A DNA stretch of 5,813 bases, taken from an uncultured Bacilli bacterium (GTDB lineage: Bacteria > Bacillota_I > Bacilli_A > RF39 > UBA660). The stretch is from contig CAJUGE010000107.1 of the NCBI GenBank assembly GCA_910586295.1, forward strand, positions 1-5,813, written 5' to 3'. Numbering within the stretch: position 1 is the stretch's first letter; the number at the start of each line of letters is the position of its first letter. Made by a program: the position numbers and the translations under genes. Below are positions 1-5,523 of this stretch, piece after piece. The notes below the pieces were generated by a model. The model was not told where the DNA came from and did no database searches. It saw only the letters and a program-made list of their open reading frames with translations.

Positions 1-16
1 ACAAGATGACATAATG

Positions 17-46
17 AAAAACGCCTAACTTAAACAACAGTTAGGC
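17..46 (-). terminator. Terminator-like hairpin, minus strand
   Basis: GCCTAACT (23-30) and AGTTAGGC (39-46) form a perfect 8-bp stem with an 8-nt loop. Read on the minus strand the stem is followed after two bases by five T (A run at 17-21), as in an intrinsic terminator. No minus-strand gene to its right is visible, so it may be a leftover, or its stem may also help end a + strand gene lying mostly outside the window. Reading frame 2 has a stop at 26-28, but no coding can be supported from so few codons. Confidence 0.45.
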
Positions 47-63
47 ACACAAATTCTTACAAC

Positions 64-100
64 GGTACACTCAACATGACAAATCAAGTGTTCCTTTTTT
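64..100 (+). terminator. Candidate intrinsic terminator, plus strand
   Basis: GGTACACT (64-71) pairs with AGTGTTCC (87-94) at seven of eight positions, with one T-T mismatch. The loop is 15 nt and six T follow immediately at 95-100. This fits the end of a + strand transcript entering from the left of the window. The long loop and the mismatch make it a weaker candidate than a standard terminator. Confidence 0.45.
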
Positions 101-178
101 ATTATATGAGAACAAATCTCATTTAATACATATTTGGTACGTTTATAGAACTTATTTCGAACTACAACGTTAGAAGAA

Positions 179-213
179 TTGATAAAATATCAAATCTATT
201 AGTATTTTATCAA
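179..213. repeat. 11-bp AT-rich inverted repeat
   Basis: TTGATAAAATA (179-189) and TATTTTATCAA (203-213) are exact reverse complements separated by 13 nt. No T run follows, so it is not a classical terminator. With the IS66 insertion removed, it would sit about 96 nt upstream of the start codon at 2175, where an operator or leader structure is possible. In AT-rich DNA part of this symmetry may be chance. Confidence 0.4.
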
Positions 214-232
214 ATAAATAAAATTTATTCAA

Positions 233-240
233 TCATTATT
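233..240. repeat. Left 8-bp target site duplication
   Basis: TCATTATT lies directly before the left inverted repeat and is repeated exactly directly after the right inverted repeat. Eight bases is the target duplication length known for the IS66 family. Confidence 0.9.
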
Positions 241-264
241 TTTACTATTCACAGCCATTTTAAA
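241..264 (+). repeat. IS66 left terminal inverted repeat
   Basis: The left end matches the reverse complement of 2074-2097 at 20 of 24 bases. Mismatches are at repeat positions 1, 15, 16 and 23. The 13 bases from 242 to 254 are identical in both ends and are the probable transposase recognition core. Confidence 0.9.
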
Positions 265-306
265 CAAAACATAGAATAGCACTAATGTAAAGTTAAGTAA
301 ATCCAG

Positions 307-349
307 ATAAAAACAAGTAAAATTAATGTTAAATTTTGCTTGTTTTTAT
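307..349 (+). terminator. Strong hairpin in the transposase leader
   Basis: The arms at 307-324 and 332-349 pair along 18 positions (17 Watson-Crick pairs and one G-T pair) around a 7-nt loop. The 3' arm ends in GTTTTTAT, so in RNA this looks like an intrinsic terminator. Lying about 65 nt inside the element and ahead of the gene, it is well placed to stop transcription entering from neighbouring DNA and so keep transposase expression low. That role is known for other insertion sequences and is inferred here. Confidence 0.6.
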
Positions 350-385
350 GTTGATAACCATATTAAAAATGGCTAGTTATCCACA
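349..385. promoter_or_regulatory. Inverted pair of DnaA-box-like motifs
   Basis: TTATCCACA at 377-385 is a perfect match to the consensus DnaA box. TGTTGATAA at 349-357 is, on the minus strand, TTATCAACA, one base off that consensus. The two are inverted and lie in the arms of an imperfect stem: 353-361 pairs with 369-372 and 377-381, leaving CTAG bulged at 373-376. DnaA boxes in insertion sequences are known from IS50, where DnaA affects transposition. Function here is inference, and chance matches in AT-rich DNA are possible. Confidence 0.35.
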
Positions 386-410
386 ACTTTAAAATAGTTA
401 TAAAAATTAC

Positions 411-453
411 TTGAATTAAATGAAAATTATGAGATACTTATCCTAACAAGGAG
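411..453 (+). promoter_or_regulatory. Possible transposase promoter and RBS
   Basis: TTGAAT (411-416) and GATACT (433-438), 16 bp apart, each match four of six consensus promoter bases. The gene's ribosome binding site AAGGAG (448-453) follows, 10 nt before the ATG at 464. The ribosome binding site is clear. The promoter is weak, as is common for transposase genes, and another position is possible. Confidence 0.35.
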
Positions 454-463
454 TACTAAGAAT

Positions 464-2050
464 ATGGAAGCAAATGAATTGAAAAGAGAAATTGATTATA
501 GAAAATTATTATCAGTTAATAGTGAACTTAGAAGCAAATTAAATTCTGCTAATTTTGAAATAGCTATGTTGAGAAGAAAACAAGAAAGTATTATAAATAA
601 AGAAGTAAAATTAAGAACTAAAGAATTATCAGATGAGTTAAAGGATAAGGATAAACAAATTGAAGCGTTAAAAAGAGAAATTGCAAAAATGGCTTCTAAA
701 TTAAATAATGATTCAACTAACTCAAATTTGCCAACATCCAAAACACCTCTTAATAAGAAAAAACTTATACCAAATACTAGAGAAAAATCAGGTCAACCTA
801 AAGGAGGCAAGAAAGGACATCCAAAACATAAATTAGATAGATTTGATGAAGAAGAGTTAACAGAAATAGTACAAGTAAATATGAGTGAATGTCCTAAATG
901 TGAGAGTAAGAATATAGAAGAATTAAATACTTGTGTAGAAAAAGATGAAACAGATTATGAAGTAAAGCTTATAAAGAGAAGATACAAATTTAATAATTAT
1001 AGATGTGGAGATTGTGGACATGAATTTCATTCTAATATACCAAAATGTTTGAAAGAAGAAAATCAATATGGAACTACAGTACAATCATTAGCAGTATGCT
1101 TAACAAATGAGATATATACACCATTTAATAAAACAGTCAAACTAGTAAGTGGAATAACATATGGAGAGATAAATCTAAGCGAAGGATATGTAGTGAAGTT
1201 ACAAAAACGAGCATATAAATATTTAGAACAATTTATTGAAGACTTAAAAAAATACTTTCCTAATCAAACAGTATATGGTTGGGATGACGGAGTAATTTCA
1301 GTAAATAAGAAGCAAGCAATTCTAAGAGTGTATTGCACTGATAAGGTAGTTCTTACGTTAGCTCATAATAAAAAAGATGGAGCAAGTTTAGATGATGATA
1401 ATATATTAATTAAGACTACTAATACCACAATAGTGATGCATGATCACATATTGCATAACTATAATGAAAAATATTCATTTGAAAATGTGGAATGTATGAT
1501 ACATCTAATAAGAAGATTAAAAAAGATGTATGAAATAACAAATCATCATAAATGGTGTGAAAGACTTATAAAGCTACTAAGTGAGACAAACAAAGATAGA
1601 AACAATTTACTAAAACAAGAAAAAGAAAATTTTAGTAAAGAGTATTTAGAGAAGCTTAGTAAAGATTATGATGAAATAATAGAAGAAGGTGAAACAGAAA
1701 ATGATGAAGATGCTAATAATTATGAGTTTGAGAAAGAAATAAATTTTATAAAAGACTTAAAAAAGTATAAGAAGAACTATTTATTATGGGCTTATAGATT
1801 TGATATACCATCAACGAATAATGAGAGTGAAAGAGGAATAAGACCAGTTAAGTCAAAACTAAAAATATGTGGCCAATTTCAAAGTATAGAATATGCAAAA
1901 TACTATGCAACGATAAGGAGTTATATAGAGACTTGTAAAAAGAATGGAATTAATATAATAAATGCATGTTCTAAGTTAATGTTAGGAGAACCTTATACTT
2001 TAGAAGAGATAATAAAAATAGGTAAAGAGAACTCTCAAGAAGAGAATTAA
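464..2050 (+). CDS. IS66-family transposase (TnpC type)
   Basis: This DDE transposase of 528 residues would cut and join the ends of the surrounding element; the length is normal for the family. Residues 1 to about 85 form a charged coiled coil, the IS66 leucine-zipper-like N-terminus. It is followed by a Lys/Gly-rich linker and a zinc-binding domain with C143, C146, C181 and C184. The catalytic core shows D274 (in G-W-D-D-G), D327 (in M-H-D-H) and E456 in the conserved N-N-x-x-E-R block (N452 to R457). The family's Cys-x-x-His-x-x-Arg-Arg helix is seen at C344 and H347. The first acidic motif is unusual: most members have Asp-Glu-Thr, while here it is Asp-Asp-Gly. The ATG at 464 is supported by AAGGAG 10 nt upstream. 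No frameshift or internal stop is present, so it may be active. Confidence 0.95.
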   Translation: MEANELKREIDYRKLLSVNSELRSKLNSANFEIAMLRRKQESIINKEVKLRTKELSDELKDKDKQIEALKREIAKMASKLNNDSTNSNLPTSKTPLNKKKLIPNTREKSGQPKGGKKGHPKHKLDRFDEEELTEIVQVNMSECPKCESKNIEELNTCVEKDETDYEVKLIKRRYKFNNYRCGDCGHEFHSNIPKCLKEENQYGTTVQSLAVCLTNEIYTPFNKTVKLVSGITYGEINLSEGYVVKLQKRAYKYLEQFIEDLKKYFPNQTVYGWDDGVISVNKKQAILRVYCTDKVVLTLAHNKKDGASLDDDNILIKTTNTTIVMHDHILHNYNEKYSFENVECMIHLIRRLKKMYEITNHHKWCERLIKLLSETNKDRNNLLKQEKENFSKEYLEKLSKDYDEIIEEGETENDEDANNYEFEKEINFIKDLKKYKKNYLLWAYRFDIPSTNNESERGIRPVKSKLKICGQFQSIEYAKYYATIRSYIETCKKNGINIINACSKLMLGEPYTLEEIIKIGKENSQEEN

Positions 2051-2073
2051 TCTTTACTCCTTTAAGGTGTATT

Positions 2074-2097
2074 TCTAAAATAACTGTGAATAGTAAC
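2074..2097 (-). repeat. IS66 right terminal inverted repeat
   Basis: This is the right end of the element, starting 24 nt after the transposase stop codon. Its reverse complement begins GTTACTATTCACAG and matches the left end at 20 of 24 bases. Confidence 0.9.
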
Positions 2098-2105
2098 TCA
2101 TTATT
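2098..2105. repeat. Right 8-bp target site duplication
   Basis: TCATTATT is an exact copy of 233-240 and adjoins the right inverted repeat, confirming the insertion boundary. Confidence 0.9.
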
Positions 2106-2150
2106 TTAACAATACTTCATAATTTACTAGTATTAAAATTAAAAAAATAG

Positions 2151-2169
2151 TATAATTATAGTTAGGAGG
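2151..2169 (+). promoter_or_regulatory. -10 box and RBS of the small gene
   Basis: TATAAT at 2151-2156 is a perfect -10 box, and AGGAGG at 2164-2169 is a perfect Shine-Dalgarno sequence 5 nt before the ATG at 2175. No good -35 box is seen at the right distance. The predicted transcript would start very close to the Shine-Dalgarno, so expression may instead depend on another promoter. The IS66 right end lies only 53 bp upstream of the -10 box. Confidence 0.5.
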
Positions 2170-2174
2170 TAGTT

Positions 2175-2405
2175 ATGGAATTAATTGGTCCAGAACAGTA
2201 TGCTGAAAGCATTAAAAATAAAACTGTAGAAGAATTACATAGTATTAAAAACAAATTATTACAAGAAATTAAGGATTTAGAGAGATTATCAAGACATCCA
2301 GAAGATTCAGTTTGGGGATTTGACCAAATAGATACAATGCTTAGTGTTTATAAAGAATATTTATTAAAGTTAGAAGAAATCATTAACTTGAGGGAAAATA
2401 AATGA
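2175..2405 (+). CDS. Small coiled-coil protein, function unknown
   Basis: I do not recognise this 76-residue protein. It is highly charged and almost wholly helical in character. A probable coiled coil spans residues 12-40, followed by a short break around H41-P42 to W47-G48 and a second helix at about 50-73. No signal peptide, membrane segment or Cys/His cluster is present, so it is probably cytosolic. The start is well supported by AGGAGG 5 nt upstream. Its stop overlaps the start of the next gene (ATGA at 2402-2405), which suggests translational coupling. Residues 7-35 match the next gene's residues 4-32 at 16 of 29 positions, so the two arose by tandem duplication. The IS66 insertion lies directly upstream but does not interrupt the gene. 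Confidence 0.75.
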   Translation: MELIGPEQYAESIKNKTVEELHSIKNKLLQEIKDLERLSRHPEDSVWGFDQIDTMLSVYKEYLLKLEEIINLRENK

Positions 2406-2669
2406 ATATAGAAGATTATAGACTTTTTATTAAAAATAAAAGCAATTCGGAAATTATAATTATTAAGAACGAACTTAAAGCGGAAATTAAAGATTTAAAA
2501 CAACAAGTAAAAAAAATGAGGAAAACTCAATTTAATTAATAAATATAAATATTTAAAAAAATTTTTTTCTAAAAGGTTAGAATTTATAAATCCTGATGTG
2601 ATAAATAAATTGAAGAAAAAACAAGAATGTTTGAAAATTGTAAATGATATTCTTTTAACATGTAAATAA
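2402..2669 (+). pseudogene. Frameshifted paralogue of the preceding small gene
   Basis: Translation from the ATG at 2402 gives only 45 residues, ending at the TAA at 2537-2539. The ribosome binding site GAGGG (2390-2394) is 7 nt upstream and the start overlaps the previous stop. Immediately after, another frame runs open to the TAA at 2667-2669 with protein-like sequence but has no start codon or ribosome binding site of its own. Removing one base between 2520 and 2537, most simply one A from the AAAA run at 2522-2525, joins both parts into an 88-residue protein. That protein resembles the 76-residue neighbour at both ends: the shared I-K-N-K and E-I-K-D-L segments near the N-terminus and a similar final helix. 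I infer a decayed duplicate. A functional 45-residue product or a sequencing error cannot be excluded. Confidence 0.65.
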
Positions 2670-2725
2670 TAATTTGCGTTTATAATAATATATTGTATAA
2701 AAAATCTATCCATAAACTAAAAAAG

Positions 2726-2734
2726 TGGTATATT
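2726..2734 (+). promoter_or_regulatory. Extended -10 promoter ahead of foldable RNA
   Basis: TGGTATATT carries the extended -10 TG dinucleotide (2726-2727) and a -10 box matching five of six bases (2729-2734). There is no good -35 box, which extended -10 promoters tolerate. Transcription would start near 2741, exactly where the foldable stretch begins. Confidence 0.45.
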
Positions 2735-2740
2735 ATTACT

Positions 2741-2822
2741 AGCAACGGAAGGTATTAGTTATTGGAAAGTAGTTATAGGTAACTACGATGCTTGCTCAAG
2801 AAAAGCAATAAATACCTAGGTA
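2741..2822 (+). ncRNA. Candidate structured RNA or leader, family unknown
   Basis: This gene-free stretch can fold into a compact three-way arrangement. An outer stem, AGGTATT (2750-2756) with AATACCT (2811-2817), encloses two hairpins: a perfect 7-bp one, GTAGTTA (2769-2775) with TAACTAC (2780-2786), and a 5-bp one, TTGCT (2792-2796) with AGCAA (2804-2808), with a 7-nt loop. TTGCT could instead pair with a second AGCAA at 2741-2745, so two exclusive folds are possible. Its base composition is richer in G and C than its surroundings. It matches no riboswitch or tRNA I can name (no T-loop TTCGA and no anticodon loop pattern). No clear terminator follows before the operon at 3026, so it might be a free RNA or part of a leader. 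Confidence 0.35.
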
Positions 2823-2949
2823 AATCAATCTCTGATAATATTATACTTCTTTATCAAACCAAATATTAAGACTTTAATTTTAGTGTTCACAAAATAAAAC
2901 TATTTTACAATTATTATTTACTAAAACTCAAATTTTAAATTAATCAATC
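2823..2949. other. AT-rich intergenic stretch, nothing identified
   Basis: No reading frame with a ribosome binding site, no strong hairpin with a T run and no convincing promoter was found. A short GTGTTCAC palindrome at 2883-2890 is the only symmetry noticed. It joins the candidate RNA to the operon promoter region. Confidence 0.5.
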
Positions 2950-3018
2950 TTTTGTCAAATAACTGTCTTTTGATAAAAAATGATTATTTTGATGATATAA
3001 TAAAAACAAAATAAGGAG
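2950..3018 (+). promoter_or_regulatory. Operon promoter with inverted repeat and RBS
   Basis: TGATATAAT at 2993-3001 is a perfect extended -10 element. A TTGATA -35-like box at 2970-2975 is 20 bp upstream, longer than ideal. An imperfect inverted repeat, TTTTGTCAAA (2950-2959) with TTTGATAAAA (2969-2978), matches at nine of ten positions and overlaps that -35 box, so it could be an operator for a repressor not encoded here. The ribosome binding site AAGGAG (3013-3018) follows. Confidence 0.55.
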
Positions 3019-3025
3019 AATGCAT

Positions 3026-3451
3026 ATGATTAAATATGAAGAAGCGTGTAAAATTGCTTATGAAAAATTCAAAGAAAATTGGGGAATCATTGGAATAGGA
3101 AGTGCAAAAGATTTAGGAGAAAAATGGTTCTTTTTACCAAGCTATACAGAAGATGATTGTTATAGTAATGCCATAAACATTATTATTTCAAAAGAAAATG
3201 GACAAATCAACTATATGCCAATACCAGATATAAATATATTTGAATCGTTAGAAAATGCCACAAACCTTGAAATACCCGAAAATTTTAAAGTTAAAAAAGA
3301 AGATTTAATAGATTTATATACAAAAAAATTTGGAGGATATCCTACATTTTTATTAATGGGAGCGTCAGATGAGCAAATAATAGAAAAACTTTTAAAATCA
3401 TTAAAAACTGGAAAAGAGTTAATAGCTGAAAATCAAGATGCTGATTATTAA
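3026..3451 (+). CDS. YrhB/Imm35-like small protein, possible immunity protein
   Basis: This is an acidic, soluble protein of 141 residues counted from the ATG at 3026. A second in-frame ATG at 3020 lies only 1 nt after AAGGAG, while 3026 lies 7 nt after it, so 3026 is the better start. From this start the layout resembles YrhB/Imm35-type proteins: an N-terminal helix (MIKYEEACKIA), a W-F-F-L-P strand after a Gly-rich turn (about residues 21-38), and an I-I-I-S-K-E-N-G-Q-I strand pair (about 52-61). A C-terminal helical part contains G-G-Y-P-T-F-L-L and G-A-S-D-E. Members of that family include immunity proteins of polymorphic toxins and proteins of unknown role. The resemblance is by eye and weak, and no toxin is visible nearby. 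It is the first gene of a close-packed operon, 15 nt before the next gene. Confidence 0.7.
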   Translation: MIKYEEACKIAYEKFKENWGIIGIGSAKDLGEKWFFLPSYTEDDCYSNAINIIISKENGQINYMPIPDINIFESLENATNLEIPENFKVKKEDLIDLYTKKFGGYPTFLLMGASDEQIIEKLLKSLKTGKELIAENQDADY

Positions 3452-3466
3452 TTAAAGAGGTATAAC

Positions 3467-4411
3467 ATGTATAACGAAACAATCAAATGTGAAAATAAGA
3501 TAATAACAAATGAAGACCTTACACAAATCTTTCAAATGATGGGTGAAACCTTAAAAAAATATCAAAAAATCTCAGTACAAGAAGAACAAATAAATCGTAC
3601 AAAAGATTATGCTGAAAAAAACTACACATTTAAAGATGATGGAAGCAAAATGAAAGTCATAGTAGATTTTTATGATAATACAAACATAACATTCGATAAT
3701 TATGAAAATTTTATGAGTATTTTCTATAGCAGAATTGAAGAAATAAAATCTATGGATATTTATTATTCGTTAAATTATACTATTATTACACCTGAACCAA
3801 ATAAATCTAGGGAATATTATAATCAATCAATTAAAATGTATATAAAAGATAATAAAATTGAGATAGCTCTTAATTTAAAAAGTAATGATCCAAAATTGGA
3901 AGAAATATATAATTTAATTAAAAACAAAATTTTAAATGCACCTGAAAAATATGATGAAATTATAAGAAAAAGAGATAAGATAACAAATACTATTGCACTT
4001 TCTAAAGGACTAATTCCTGGGATAATATTAACAACATTGATTTTATTTATTCCAACACTAAACAAAATATTTTTTAAAGGATATGTAATTTATCCAATAT
4101 GTGCATTATTTATTTCATATATAATTGGAAGTATTTTAACTTCATCTAAACTAGATAAATATTATGAGCCAATCGTTCCAAGTAAAAAGAGTGCTGGTTT
4201 TGATAGTAATTATAAAAGAATTTACGAAGATGATATTGAATCATTCGTTAACACAAGTGAAATACTAATTGGTAAAAAAGTAAATAATCTAGAAAATCGT
4301 AGAATAATAAAAAATGAATATGAAAAATATAAACAACTTTTGCCGAAATATTTAATTACATTAATAGTTGTAACTATAATTGTTATAATAATAGGTATAT
4401 TTATTAAATAA
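3467..4411 (+). CDS. Membrane protein with three predicted segments, function unknown
   Basis: I do not recognise this 314-residue protein. Residues 1-180 are polar and charged with alternating helix and strand character and no signal peptide. Two hydrophobic segments follow at about 182-203 and 206-224, forming a hairpin. Residues 225-292 are a charged stretch, and a very hydrophobic last segment at 293-313 ends one residue before the stop. Lys and Arg beside the segments suggest that the large N-terminal part is cytoplasmic. The second gene of the operon, it starts 15 nt after the preceding stop, with AGAGG 6 nt before the ATG. A sensor, anchor or membrane-acting effector are all possible, but no motif decides between them. 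The high Lys, Ile and Asn content simply follows the AT-rich genome. Confidence 0.85.
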   Translation: MYNETIKCENKIITNEDLTQIFQMMGETLKKYQKISVQEEQINRTKDYAEKNYTFKDDGSKMKVIVDFYDNTNITFDNYENFMSIFYSRIEEIKSMDIYYSLNYTIITPEPNKSREYYNQSIKMYIKDNKIEIALNLKSNDPKLEEIYNLIKNKILNAPEKYDEIIRKRDKITNTIALSKGLIPGIILTTLILFIPTLNKIFFKGYVIYPICALFISYIIGSILTSSKLDKYYEPIVPSKKSAGFDSNYKRIYEDDIESFVNTSEILIGKKVNNLENRRIIKNEYEKYKQLLPKYLITLIVVTIIVIIIGIFIK

Positions 4412-4447
4412 AAAAATAGAGAATATTTAAGAATAGTAGGAGTATTT

Positions 4448-5518
4448 ATGAATATTAATAACATAGCATTAGTAAGAGCAACAAATATAATTCCTTTTGA
4501 TGGAATAGTCAGACCAATAAGTAATAGTCCCTATTTAACAAAAAATATAGGCTTAGAATTTTCTACTAGAATGAGTGATTTTTTACATGAAGTTGGAATT
4601 ATCCCAGGGCTAGATGAAAGTAAAATGTTTGATGATGATTACTATGATGAAATGGTAGCATTATCTTCAAAGATTTTAAAAGAATATTTACCTTATGTAA
4701 GCGACTATAATTCTTTTGTATTATTTTCATTAAATGGACTTTGTCCAGATGATAATGAACATGGATTTGGAAATAATACTTTTTCCAATAAAAAGTGTGC
4801 AATAATTGATGGTTTAAACCATCATATAGAAGAAACTATATCTTTAGTTCCTACTGATACCCTAATAAAGGGAGATGTTTATTTATCTAATGAAGCAATC
4901 ATTTTGATTGAAGAACAAACATTTGCAAATCTTTCTGAAGATCAAAAGAACATGTTAAGTAATTTAAATTTAACAATTAAAACATTTACTGGTTCCTTAA
5001 AAGAAACAGTTTATAACGAACTAAAAAATAGTGGAAAATACACTCCTGAAATTTTAAGTCTTTCAGCAAGCACTAGAGGTTTTTTGCCTTCTGTTACAAG
5101 TGAAATGCAAATAGAATTAATAAATAAACTTGCCGAGTATTATGACCTAAGTCAAAAGAGATACTTTAATTTAATTACATCTAAAGATGAAAGTATGCCA
5201 AAATATGATGAAGTGTGTAATGAATTTGGAAATATGCTTAAAGTACAAGAATATTATATGACTATTTTTTTACAAAAGCTTTTAAATAAACTAAACGCAC
5301 CTAAGGATATGATAAATAGTATTGAAAAAAACTTATATAGCCGAGTATTTATGAGCAAAGTTATTGAATTAATTAAAAGCTATGGAATAGAAAACTATAA
5401 GAAATTTCTAGATGAATATAATGAAGAATTAGAAAAATATCAAAGAGACGGAACATTAATTCTACCAAAAGAAATAGTAAATGCTTACAATGATAATAAG
5501 AAAAAAGGAATGGAGTGA
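4448..5518 (+). CDS. Soluble 356-residue protein, function unknown
   Basis: I cannot place this protein in a known family. It has no signal peptide or membrane segment, so it is probably cytosolic. The N-terminal part (about 1-185) is mixed alpha/beta. It contains L-V-R-A-T at 8-12, a Gly/Asn-rich loop at 104-111, an I-I-D-G-L-N-H-H run at 119-126 and a strand-like K-G-D-V-Y-L-S segment at 141-147. From about 215 on it is helical and charged, with probable coiled coils at 255-335. Conserved-looking residues such as R10, D121, H125, H126 and D137 could form a catalytic or binding site, but this is speculation. It follows the membrane protein gene by 36 nt, with AGGAG 5 nt before the ATG, and precedes the next gene by 5 nt, so all are probably co-transcribed. 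Confidence 0.85.
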   Translation: MNINNIALVRATNIIPFDGIVRPISNSPYLTKNIGLEFSTRMSDFLHEVGIIPGLDESKMFDDDYYDEMVALSSKILKEYLPYVSDYNSFVLFSLNGLCPDDNEHGFGNNTFSNKKCAIIDGLNHHIEETISLVPTDTLIKGDVYLSNEAIILIEEQTFANLSEDQKNMLSNLNLTIKTFTGSLKETVYNELKNSGKYTPEILSLSASTRGFLPSVTSEMQIELINKLAEYYDLSQKRYFNLITSKDESMPKYDEVCNEFGNMLKVQEYYMTIFLQKLLNKLNAPKDMINSIEKNLYSRVFMSKVIELIKSYGIENYKKFLDEYNEELEKYQRDGTLILPKEIVNAYNDNKKKGME

Positions 5519-5523
5519 TTAAA

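Larger units (their letters stand above)
101..240. other. Intergenic stretch with hairpins, no gene
   Basis: No reading frame with a plausible start and ribosome binding site is present on either strand. The stretch holds a 6-bp hairpin, ATGAGA (106-111) with TCTCAT (117-122), and the longer stem described separately at 179-213. Before the IS66 element inserted, this DNA was continuous with position 2106 onwards, so it was the distal upstream region of the small gene at 2175. Confidence 0.6.
241..2097 (+). mobile_element. Complete IS66-family insertion sequence
   Basis: This is a 1857-bp element with both ends visible. The left end (241-264) and the reverse complement of the right end (2074-2097) match at 20 of 24 positions, sharing the core TTACTATTCACAG. 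An exact 8-bp direct repeat, TCATTATT, flanks the element. It carries one transposase gene (464-2050) and lacks the accessory tnpA and tnpB genes of classical IS66 elements, as in the ISBst12-like single-gene subgroup. A leader of over 200 bp before the gene contains a strong hairpin and DnaA-box-like motifs. The outermost bases differ between the ends (T on the left, G on the right). The intact duplication, gene and ends suggest a fairly recent and possibly active insertion. Confidence 0.93.

Noticed and set aside
1..28. C-terminal end of a + strand gene with a stop at 26-28
   Set aside because: Only eight codons would be visible and other frames also stop within 14 bases, so coding cannot be supported.
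2495..2713. Minus-strand open frame of 72 codons
   Set aside because: It is the antisense shadow of the frameshifted small gene; its Phe/Ile/Leu-rich content comes from the A-rich opposite strand and it has no ribosome binding site.
2750..2817. tRNA or tRNA-like gene
   Set aside because: The outer 7-bp stem and a 5-bp stem with 7-nt loop imitate a tRNA, but there is no TTCGA T-loop, no D-arm, no valid anticodon loop, and two extra bases separate the T-like stem from the acceptor-like stem.
2741..2822. Known riboswitch (purine or c-di-GMP type)
   Set aside because: The three-way layout invited the comparison, but the conserved junction bases of these classes are absent.
4599..4802. Minus-strand open frame rich in His, Tyr and Lys
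   Set aside because: It is an antisense shadow within the 356-residue coding sequence without a start signal.
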